A DNA stretch of 64,000 nucleotides, taken from NCBI GenBank assembly GCA_963575645.1, contig OY754466.1:10084001-10148000 (forward strand), written 5' to 3'. The stretch's first letter is position 1, and the number at the start of each line of letters is the position of its first letter. The notes under the pieces were generated by a model, which did not search any database, was not told the origin of the DNA, and saw only the letters and a program-made list of their open reading frames with translations. The translations under genes and the position numbers were made by a program. Below, piece after piece: positions 55,012-64,000 of the stretch. Origin of the DNA: Xanthostigma xanthostigma (taxonomy: Eukaryota > Arthropoda > Insecta > Raphidioptera > Raphidiidae).

Positions 55012-56111
55012 AAGAAGAAATGCCTTAGCCAATCCACCATTTTATACACGCTCACTAAAATATGTTCGACTCTTTTTTCGGATCTGTGATACGATAATTG
55101 GATTCCAACGAGTAAAATTGAAATGTAATGCATTGTTAATAAATTAAATGAATCATTAAACTGTTTCGTCGAAACGTACGTCGGCTGCCTTTTAATTAAA
55201 TTTATATTTATGTAAAATTATAATATATGTAGGTATGCTTATTTTCAAATAAAGTTATTATTTATTGTCTCTGGTTCAGAGCTCGACTCACCCCCCTCCC
55301 CCCGAAGTGAATTTCTGGCTACGGACTTGTTATGGCGTGTGTTTGTGTGCTAAATAAAAGTTTACCAAGTTGAAGGTCTGCCAATTTGATCACCTACTGT
55401 AGCCTGTAGGTAGAGAAGTATCATTGTTCGTATACCGGTATACTGGAGAGTTAACTACGGCGTATTGCGATGAGAGTAGAAAGCAACAATGAAACTGGAC
55501 AACAATGCTCGTCCGTGTACAAATCTTGACTCGTTCAATTTTACGTCGTCGGTTCAATGAAACCTTATCTTTTATTCACTACGTTATTTTCCTCGGAGGA
55601 AGAAATCTCTTCCACAAGTAGTACCTACTTGTTTAATTATACATAGTTTATATATGTATCCAGATTGTAATGCAGTATTTTGTGTGCGACTTCTGCCATT
55701 TTAGAGAAACGAGAGTCACCGAGTTTTGACAGTCAATGGAGTCACAAAAGCATTATATTCGAAGTACATTTTTTATTTCTTTAAAATAGCTTCATAATAC
55801 CTGACAGCTGTAATATTCTGTGTGTGCGGCCATATTACATTTTATTTGGGTTGTTTACGAAAACCACGCCTGTTTTGTATGGCGTGCTATCTCTGTTCAT
55901 CTTATAGAATTAAATGGTGAAAAATACTGCTAGATTGGTAAGATCGCATTTCTTTTGTTTTACTTTACACACTAGTGCGAAACGAGCCATTTTAACGAAC
56001 CGAAATGCCTTTATTTTATTTCTCTATTATAGTTCTTGCGATTTTTTTAAGCTGCAGACTTAATATTAGCAGTAGTCATGGAAGGTAATTGTAAAATAAA
56101 AAGAACTCTTT
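55012..56111. other. No gene seen
   Basis: AT-rich. CCCCCCTCCCCCCGAAGTG near 55290 resembles a transposon end fragment. Nothing else is assignable. Confidence 0.4.
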
Positions 56112-56127
56112 ATTTCATCATTTTGTA

Positions 56128-56518
56128 CCGTGCGGGGTAGCGTAGTGGTGAGAGTACTAGACTTGCATTCTGGAGGTACCAAGTTCGAATCCAGGCGGGG
56201 GCAGATGTGACTAGGACTTTTTCTACTGCCTCTCGCCGAGAAACGGTTATTCCTGTACTGGTCATGGTTTCCCTCAATAATTCCAGATAAATATCGAGAT
56301 GGTTCCTGATTCAACCTGTCCAACTCCTGTGCTCAAAATTTGCCTACCTTATCCTAATGTCCTAAAATTCCTTCATTGTCACATGGCTATTAATTAAGTG
56401 GAAGTTTAAAAATGTAGAAAATAATGGGAAGTGGGATAGATGGAAAATAGTAATGGTGCAAATGGCGTCTGATATATCATAAAGTCGAGAAACGGACGTT
56501 AAACGCATTATTATTATT
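56128..56518 (+). mobile_element. tRNA-derived SINE, copy 3
   Basis: Box A TAGCGTAGTGG (56138-56148), box B AGTTCGAATCC (56182-56192), the same body and tail as copies 1 and 2 with a few deletions, and a 16-bp duplication ATTTCATCATTTTGTA at 56112-56127 and 56519-56534. Confidence 0.92.
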
Positions 56519-56534
56519 ATTTCATCATTTTGTA

Positions 56535-57065
56535 GATATCGTTTAATTTCTTAAAAAAAAATTCATTTTTGTGTCCTTTCGAATCGCCCGGATAAAGTTA
56601 GATAACGCGATTCAGGTCCAGTCACCAATCCCAAATAATATTCTAAAAGCGATCTAGTAATGGTCATACCATGCATCTCTACGTTTTCGCTCACTGCTCA
56701 ACCCTATTTAGTCAGTATTCATCAAGAAGGATTAGTCTTGTAAATTATGAAAAATATTTTCAAATCGGTTCAGTATCGCCTGAGATAACAGCACAAACAT
56801 CTATGCATAAATGCACGTCGAATTGGTAAAACCTTTTTTTTTAAGTTGGTTAAAACTAACAGTTTCCCTCCGTAAATTGAATTTTATGTTTACACTGACA
56901 TTAATAGAAGTAGTTTTAAACATATTCATTTAGCTTTAATATATTTGTGTAGGTACATTAAATCATATTCATTCGTTGAATCGCTTACTCTGCTGATTTT
57001 GATGACGTAATACTGTGGTGTGCGTTAATTCAACGAACTATATATAAAATAACTGTTTTTCTTTA
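56535..57065. other. No feature seen
   Basis: AT-rich spacer. Confidence 0.4.
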
Positions 57066-57100
57066 TAACCGACCAAAAAAGGGAAGAGGTTTTATTCGTC
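57066..57100 (-). repeat. Degenerate relative of the 0.95-kb insect repeat
   Basis: ACCGACCAAAAAAGGGAAGA followed by GGTTTTATTCG is the rough reverse complement of the 949-985 phrase. Confidence 0.35.
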
Positions 57101-57107
57101 CTGTATT

Positions 57108-57592
57108 ACCATTCCAACCCACAAGTGGGGAACGGTACTAGTTTAGGTCAAAAATTACATTTCAAAATTTTACAATATTTTTTCTTTTTGAGGTCCCCCG
57201 AATTCAAAAAACATATTTTTGGGAAAACTCTGTTCGTCTGTTTGTCTGTGAGCACGATACAGGTTACACGGATATACGTATTGAAACCAAATTTTGGGAC
57301 GATGTTTGATATGCAAATATGAAGAGGCCTATTGTTTTTGGGGAATATCGGCGCATGCGCAGAAGAGATGTGTGCTATATCGGTGTTTTTTATACAATAA
57401 TAATGGTATACTTTTCATAACGGCTTATTATTCTATTTATTTTTTCAAGAAAGTTTTGTTAAAACTACCCGCGTCACCTCACGCGATATCAGTAATTTTA
57501 TTTTCTTTGTTATATTATATCAAATGTCAATATTTTTAAAGTTGGAATGGTCCCGTCGCCCAATTGGCAGGAATTTTTTTATATATTTCTAG
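57108..57592 (+). repeat. R1 copy f, reference copy
   Basis: Begins with a small hairpin (ACCATTCCAACCCACAAGTG then GGGAACGGT), then CTAGTTTAGGTCAAAAATT, 'TTGAGGTCCCCCGAATTC', TATCGGCGCATGCGCAGAAG, 'GCGTCACCTCACGCG' and ends near CCCAATTGGCAGGAA. No coding frame. Six copies or fragments in the window; class unknown. Confidence 0.82.
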
Positions 57593-57645
57593 TTTTAAGT
57601 ATTGCAAGTTCACCAAAAAGTAAAATATAGACACTTTAAAAATAA

Positions 57646-57788
57646 TTGAACCTTCAAAAAAGCCACTAAAAGAAGGAGTTTCGGGACAAATAATTATAAT
57701 TACAAATTAAAAATATCCTTTTTTAAATCGGCGCCGAAGTCAAAATTTTATTTTCTACCTTTTAGTGGCTTTTTTGAAGGTGGTTCAA
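57646..57788. repeat. 143-bp inverted-repeat element
   Basis: TTGAACCTTCAAAAAAGCCA at the left and TGGCTTTTTTGAAGG plus TGGTTCAA at the right. Confidence 0.75.
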
Positions 57789-58016
57789 TGTTTAAAAAGC
57801 CTTTTAGAATTAACTAGATCACCATTCAACTGTTTCATCTATCAGTAACAAAACGCAACGAACGAAACAAAACTGGCATACGAACCACAGCGCTGTCTGA
57901 GGTTCGTTATTTAAAACCAACGACGAAATACAACAGTTTTACGGTTTCAACATAACCTGAAATCGCAAAAGTCTTGTCTAGTGTTCTTTGTAGTTAATGT
58001 AATAACTAATGGATAA

Positions 58017-58682
58017 GAGCTGGCTACGGAGAAAATCAGAGCTGAAAATTTGCAGAATAATAGGAGATAGTACAAGTAAGTAGGGAAAAAGTTGCCAGAA
58101 GGCTAGGCGGAAGATAAAGAGCCGCCAGAAGGCGCTAATGTTGCGAAAAATCAGTGCAATTCTGGCAATTTCTATACTTATTCTGTAATTCAAAACTAGA
58201 TTATTATATATATTATACATTATATAGTTATAAGGGCATACTGAAAATTCAAAAATGATATAATAATTACATTCGACAATTAATATTCAAAATTAATTAT
58301 GTCATTTTGATAGAAATAAAATTAATAAAATTACGTAAATGAAAATATATTATGACGATTAATTTTATTTCTATCAAAATGACATTAATAATTTTGAATA
58401 TTTGTCGAATGTAATTATTATATCATTTTTGAATTTTCAGTATGCCCTTATAACTATATAATGTATAATATATACAATATATAATCTAGTTTTGAATTAC
58501 AGAATAAGTATAGAAATTGCCATAAGTGCACTGATTTTTCGCAACATTAGCGCCTTCTGGCGGCTCTTTATCTTCCGCCTAACCTTCTGGCAATTTTTTC
58601 CCTACTTACTTGTACTATCTCCTATTATTCTGCAAATTTTCAGCTCTGCACCGAGTCACCCATTTTCTCCGTAGCCAGCTCT
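58017..58682. repeat. Large fold-back element, ~320-bp arms
   Basis: The whole segment reads almost the same on both strands, from AGAGCTGGCTACGGAGAAAA to TTTTCTCCGTAGCCAGCTCT. Mirror-image frames (57978-58220 minus and 58492-58674 plus) encode nearly the same peptide because of this symmetry and are not taken as genes. Confidence 0.9.
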
Positions 58683-59165
58683 CCGTCTATAACCAACGAT
58701 ATCAACTGGGTTTTCAACTAGTTGACGTGGCATAGGTTACGGTTTCGTGTCGTTGATGACAGAATTGTTAACAACCCACCACTAATCTAATGGATGAGGC
58801 GAGGCAGTGATGGCGATGAGATGTTTGTATCTACTAAAACTAACACAAATTATCGTTTGATGTTGCAACCAGCGTAGCTCTATTTTTTCTTTTTTCCTCA
58901 ACTTCATGTGACTACAGTTCTGTACCCAAAGAGTGGAGCCCTATTTTTTAAACGCTTTATATTAGCTTGGGTTGTAACTATGTATGTATGCATGTAACGG
59001 AATCTTTGAGCATAATTTTCACCAATTTCCCGAAGTCTGATTAATTTGAAACTTTGCATACGTATCAAGGACCGATGACAATGCAATAATTTGATAACAG
59101 TTTCCCATTATCCTTATTAGGACCCCCAGGATTAATAAATTCTTTTATAGATCCTCAAACTAAAA
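58683..59165. other. No feature seen
   Basis: No gene or repeat partner recognised. Confidence 0.4.
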
Positions 59166-59397
59166 AGTGAAAAATAAATATAGTTTAAAAAAAACTAAAA
59201 AACACGCTTTATATCGAACTAAAAAGTAAAAAATAATTGTTTTAAAATAAGCTTAAAAAGCGTTGGGCGCTCGATGTACGAAAATGTGGAACAAAGCGCC
59301 CCACGCTTTTTAAGCTTATTTTAAAACAATTATTTTTTACTTTTTAGTTCGATATAAAGCGTGTTTTTTAGTTTTTTTTAAACTATATTTTTTCACT
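59166..59397. repeat. Fold-back element
   Basis: Arms share AGTGAAAAA, TATAGTTTAAAAAAAACTAA and AAGCTTAAAAAGCG with their complements; the centre is about 59265-59305. Confidence 0.85.
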
Positions 59398-59509
59398 ATT
59401 TTATGTCTGCCACAGCCTTCAGCTTCTAAACTATAAGTATTAATAATATTTTTTAGTATACAGAATAAATTGACATACTTGAAAAACGATAAAAAAAGTT
59501 TCAGATATT

Positions 59510-59724
59510 CTTGGTTTCTGGGCTTGTAGGCCGTAGTCCATTGGTATTTCTACCTGACGATTCGTCTACGACTGCGGTAGACATCATATCAAAGGCGATG
59601 TGGTGGCGGGCCAAGTGTCAGTTCGCCCGCTACCACATCGTCTTTGATAATGTCTACCGCAGTTATAGACGAATCGGCAGGTAAACATACCAATGAACCA
59701 CGGTCTACAAGCTCGAAAACCAAG
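59510..59724. repeat. Fold-back element, GC-richer
   Basis: GCTTGTAGGCCGTAGTCCAT against its complement near 59690-59712, and GACTGCGGTAGACATCATAT against ATAATGTCTACCGCAGT. Short loop around 59619-59630. Confidence 0.88.
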
Positions 59725-59939
59725 TGAAAACCTATACACACTAGATATTTCTAAAGGGCCATTTATAAGATTTAGGGTGTGTTATCGAGCCAGGCTCTAA
59801 ATTCAAAACTAAAATACATACTGAATTGAAATATTTATTTAGTTTAAATCAATTTTCATTCAAAGGTAACAAAAATGGTAAATTATCTTAAGCTTGAGGA
59901 TCCCAGCAATTTTAAAAATACGTAGTGGCATCGAATGCC

Positions 59940-60033
59940 GTCTAAAATCCTCACTGGATAGATTCTGGTCCCGGGTCGTATTGAGATGGGTTGAGGGTCG
60001 GATGCGGCCCGCGGCCCGTATCTTTGACATCAC
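59940..60033. repeat. hAT right-end fragment
   Basis: GGATGCGGCCCGCGGCCCGT and 'CTTTGACATCACTG' form a typical hAT terminus in reverse. No left partner found. Confidence 0.5.
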
Positions 60034-61921
60034 TGACTTAGACAATTTTTTTTTATAAGAAATAGAATATATTTGTATAATGAGATTTTAAAAGGATCCG
60101 TTGAAAAAAGTGGCGCTTTACTGTCGGAGTCATAACAGTTCGAAATATTGATGGATTTAAAAAAATAAAAAAAGATTATTGTAAAGTAAGGTTACATTTA
60201 TTGCATATGGATTACCACTTTTTGATCCCTTTAGCTTAACTACTATTCATATATCATCGAGTAAAAAAAGAAAATTCTTATTTCTTTTTTATTTCAAAAT
60301 GACTACGCGATGGGTCCGCGAAATGGCCAATTTCGGTATAATAGTCCTCATGAAACGATTTGACCTTGGAACATGCTAATTAGTAGATAGGTACGTAGTT
60401 TTCCCCGTTCTAGCTAGCGATGAATAAGTTTAAATCAAATGGGTTCAGTGTTTTCTTACTCAGATACTTATGATATAATTTACCTGCAGATACGAAACCA
60501 CCCGTTTGAGTATCAGCTGCTTACGTAATTAACTCGGAGATAAAATTGTACTACATTAGGATTATTTTCGTCGCTTCAAATTAATTTCAATTTACTGTAG
60601 ACACAGAACACAGAGATATGTTGTAAATGTTTTTATACAAATGATATAAGATAATAGCTATCATTTGTTGTCTCTGCTACAGGCCATATCTCTAGCAAAG
60701 ACACTGTGTACATTTTCGAATCTATAAAGATTGTAGTTTTTTAAAGATCAACAACAGTACAGTTTTTTTTTTTGGATAAAATAGTTTGGTAATTTCGATA
60801 AAAGTTCGTTTTTGTTCTTTACTCCACCCCCAAGGTAGCTGAGGACCTCGTTGGAGAAGCGAAATTTCAGGATACCCTAAAAGACCATCACTTGAAAAAA
60901 AAATCCATTCTGATTTTTTTCAATGTTTTTTTCGTTATTTCAACTTGGCGTCTAGTCTACACTTTTTCCACATCCCCTATAAAAAAGCTGTTTGTCATGC
61001 CTGTCTGACGATAGTAAAGTGCCCCATTTCTCACTATTGTGACCATCTTAACAGTATGATTTCCAAAAGCAACCTGTCGTTTGTCATTTATCACTATAAG
61101 AGAAACCAAAATAATTCAGATAACAAAGTATTCTTTATTTTAAGTACTTATGACAAATTCGACTCTTTGTAGTCTTTTGAATGATTAAATAAATAAATAA
61201 ATAGATCCCATAATGGCCGAACACTCTCTCAAAAAATGATGAAGAATTGAAACAAATAGCCGGGACAATCAAATAAGAAAGGTTGGTAAGTCCAATCATA
61301 AATGAAAAATAAAGAATAGTTACTTCTTACCTGAACAGTTTTATTAGCGGATGTACATTTTGGGAGCTATGCTCTCATCTTCAGTAAACGCTAAACTAAG
61401 TTACTAAACAAAAATCTTAACTCAATATAACAATTACAGGTATAAAACAAAAATTAAACTAGCTACTATAACTAATAAAAAGACTTGCAGATCAGGTAAC
61501 AAACTGGAGAACTTGACAAACTGTCAACAACGCAAAGGTCCGTGTCGATGAGGAATCTGTAAAAACAAAAGAAACAACAAACCGAAAAACAAAAAACTAA
61601 CCAACTACGGTTTTAAAAGATCGAATAAATTCATTCACAATATTGTGAACACTATCTGTATCGATTCAGGTGCGGTATTCCGATGAAGATTTCCGAAGGT
61701 ACTTGACTACCAAGTGCTCGATTTTGCCCATCAGTATATCTGTCTAATGTTTATGGCAGATTGTTGGCATACACTGTAGGTACTCTATACATATATGCAA
61801 GTACGGGGCACATTTGGAGCAGTTATCTCCAGGGAACAATGCAATACTAGTCCAAGCTCTGTCCGGCGAAGGCTGCGAGGTACATCAGCTGTAACCTCTT
61901 ACATATAGCATATAACCACAT
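60034..61921. other. No gene; short AAAT tail at 61186-61205
   Basis: AT-rich. The (AAAT)n run follows a 75-aa frame (60945-61172) without recognisable motifs and may be the tail of an old retroposon. No host exon supported. Confidence 0.4.
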
Positions 61922-61929
61922 ATCTCTAG

Positions 61930-62472
61930 TAGTGATGTGCCGAATCGTTAAAAATGTATATCCGCGGATACAGATCTGAATACGGATAAATGGTTTCAAG
62001 ATCCGCGGATACGGATATGGATCTTAACTTTCTTAGAGTACGCGGCGGTAAATATTGCACATCAACCTTTGGAAAGAGACTATCTGTTATGGGAAAAAAG
62101 TTATTGACCTCTTTAAGAGTTAACTCTCATAACAGATTGTCTCTTTCCAAAGATCGATGTGCAATATCTCATTATAATGAAAGTTTTTTAGTACCTTTGA
62201 GTTATGTACTATTGGTAAGTACTCACTACGATAAATGTTTGCAATATAAAGGTGCCAAATAGGATTTTTAAAAAATAAAAAATAATCTGAATGGAATTTA
62301 ACAGTTTTTCATTATTATCTAATCACCTATATATATATATATATAAAATTTCATCTATGAATTGAAAATTAATAAGGTAAAAGATCCGTCAAAAACTAAC
62401 GGATACGGATCTTTCTTCTCCCTCGTATATCCGCGGATACGGATACGGATTCGGATATCCGGTACATCACTA
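61930..62472. mobile_element. hAT element with a perfect 8-bp duplication
   Basis: Ends TAGTGATGTGCCG and CGGTACATCACTA; ATCTCTAG at 61922-61929 and 62473-62480. Subterminal TCCGCGGATACGGAT motifs occur near both ends. A 116-bp inner inverted repeat (62052-62167, ATATTGCACATC...GATGTGCAATAT) is a second structure inside. The 90-aa frame here is not a gene. Confidence 0.92.
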
Positions 62473-62480
62473 ATCTCTAG

Positions 62481-63240
62481 ATACGTGTACCTATGCAAGC
62501 ATGCAAGTGACTACAACTTTATAGCGCTACGTCTGTAAACATGCCTCGCCTTTTGTATGCTAGACACAGTTTGCGTAAAATGTTACGTTACCATGACCTG
62601 TTTGTCTTTTTTTTTTTAATCTATTTTCAAAGTCATATTTTATCGTAGGTTTTAGTTTGCGTATAATCAGAGGTGTCGACTTTTTGCAAGCACCCGTGGG
62701 TGTTCATTTAATGCCTCGTTTAGGAAAACGAAGTGCGAGATTCGAATGTCCGTCGTCGGTGTATAGTCCTTGAAATCAGAAAATTATTTGAACTTTATAG
62801 CATGCACCTACTATAAGCTTTAAAAATTGGTCAAGCTATTATAAATGTTTCATTTTAATTTAAATTGACACTTGTAAATGAGGAGCTCGTTTGCAAAACT
62901 TGACAAATCAATTTTAAACAAAAATAGAGTTAGATATATCGTACGTCAGTATTCAATCCTAAACAAATCTGAATTTCTGGCTATTTTTAATATTTAACTC
63001 AGCATATCATCTACGAATTAAACGATGAAAATAGCGTTTGTGATCAAAACTTGACAAATCCGCTCAGTGCATTTTGGTCGTAAGGATGAAACATTAGTAT
63101 TTTGTGAAACTTTTTTGACGTTTACACTAACGCCATCGGTCGGATTTTTGGATGAACGTCAAAATATTCAACAAAAAGAGCAAGGAATATAGTTCACAGT
63201 ATATTTATTATTTAACTAACTTTTCTACCTGGATTACGAT
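62481..63240. other. No gene seen
   Basis: AT-rich. No repeat partner recognised. Confidence 0.4.
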
Positions 63241-63531
63241 GAAGGAAGGTTTTGGTTGAGGATCATAAATAAATAAGCTAATCGATGTTACGCTAGTGGC
63301 CAACGTTTTGAAAAATTTATTTTCATCTTCAGGGCCTCAAGCTGGTCAAAAGTTGGTAAATTGTTAAAACAATATACATGATCATATTATTATGAGTTAT
63401 GTTTTAACAATTTACCAACTTTTGACCAGCTTGAGGCCCTGTAGATGAAAATAAATTTTTCGAAACGTTGGCCACTAGCGTAACATCGGTAAAGCTTATT
63501 TATTTATGATTCTCAACCAAAACCTTCCTTC
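63241..63531. repeat. Fold-back element
   Basis: Arms of about 130 bp from GAAGGAAGGTTTTGGTTGAG to CTCAACCAAAACCTTCCTTC; the inner part has AAAAGTTGGTAAATTGTTAA and its complement around an AT-rich loop. Confidence 0.9.
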
Positions 63532-64000
63532 AACGTAACATTCTATTGGATCAACACTACTTTATGCTTTCTACCTGATACTTTGCTTGGTGAATTGAAA
63601 GTAAACTTTATTCTAACGAATAAATTTGTAGTAACCTCTAGTTTTAATAGTGTTCGGTGAATATGGGCATAAGAGCCCTATAAATAATATCGTTCCGCCG
63701 TCAATGGTCGAGTATTAAATTCATATTGTGTAAGTTGGCGTTGAAGTTTTGAATTATGTTTTGACTTTTGACGATAACAAATGTTGTGGTAATGCGATGA
63801 TCCCAGGAAATCAGTTTGACTGTGGGCAGACAACGGATGATGATAGTTGAACTGCGACACACAGAGAGCAGAGAAACTAAGTTCATTAAGTTCCGCTGTG
63901 TACCGATACTGTCTAAAACTGTTTGTCAGACATTTTGTAAACATTGCGCTTGTGTACTGCCGTTTGGTGCAAGGTAGTAGAGTTGGGAACAATTGTTGAT
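63532..64000. other. No gene called
   Basis: A 104-aa minus frame (63678-63992) has no start context, motif or low-complexity signal that I can use. It cannot be excluded as an exon cut by the window end, but it is not supported. Confidence 0.3.

Noticed and set aside
57108-57150. R1 hairpin plus CTAGT as a Helitron 3' end
   Set aside because: Every copy extends to the same side past the CTAGT, so it is not a terminus of Helitron type, and no TC start is found.
58492-58674. Conserved peptide encoded on both arms (57978-58220 minus and 58492-58674 plus)
   Set aside because: The similarity is a consequence of the long inverted repeat; there is no independent coding evidence.

Overview
This window is repeat-dominated, AT-rich animal DNA with no bacterial features: no operons, no ribosome binding sites and long non-coding spacers. 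The transposon complement, the tRNA-derived SINE, the tRNA-Arg-primed Ty3/gypsy-like element and one small secreted-protein gene point to an insect. I lean towards Lepidoptera because of a degenerate 'GTCGAATTGAGAACCTCC' repeat near 0.95 kb and its reverse-strand relative near 57.07 kb, but this is not proven. I find no rRNA, no intact tRNA and no CRISPR array.

Layout. 0-2.4 kb: a snap-back element, a two-unit tandem repeat and small MITE pieces. 2.4-10.0 kb: a complete, young, minus-strand LTR retroelement with 1,766-bp LTRs that look identical, a 4-bp CTCT duplication, a tRNA-Arg primer site, a gag gene and a second frame with a degenerate protease-like region, but no reverse transcriptase or integrase. 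It sits inside an older repeat whose unoccupied relative at 46.6 kb shows the empty site. 10.9-17.5 kb: a hAT element, two SINEs with target duplications, LINE fragments and short interspersed repeats. 18.5-24.3 kb: several inverted-repeat elements. 24.9-26.5 kb: a hAT element with a Harbinger MITE nested in it, directly beside the only convincing host gene, a small secreted protein on the minus strand whose TATA box abuts another transposon end. 27-37 kb: fold-backs, a tandem 745-bp duplication, hAT, Tc1-like and other inverted-repeat elements. 38.6-39.65 kb: six full units of a ~168-bp tandem repeat. 40-53.7 kb: mixed MITEs, a broken Tc1/mariner transposase and three copies of an asymmetric snap-back element with 13-14-bp target duplications. 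54-64 kb: tandem repeats, a third SINE, a cluster of long fold-backs and a hAT element with a perfect 8-bp duplication.

The most interesting observations are (1) about ten small hairpins sharing one 9-nt loop in the untranslated leader of the gag-only retroelement, with stem covariation and G:U polarity that mark the element's own RNA as the functional strand, and with the same hairpin in each LTR; and (2) the asymmetric snap-back family (42.77, 52.35 and 53.41 kb), with a fixed head, a hairpin of very variable length and 13-14-bp target duplications.

The supplied open frames include TTG and GTG starts, so many short ones are artefacts of repeats. Coordinates of repeat edges were set by eye.
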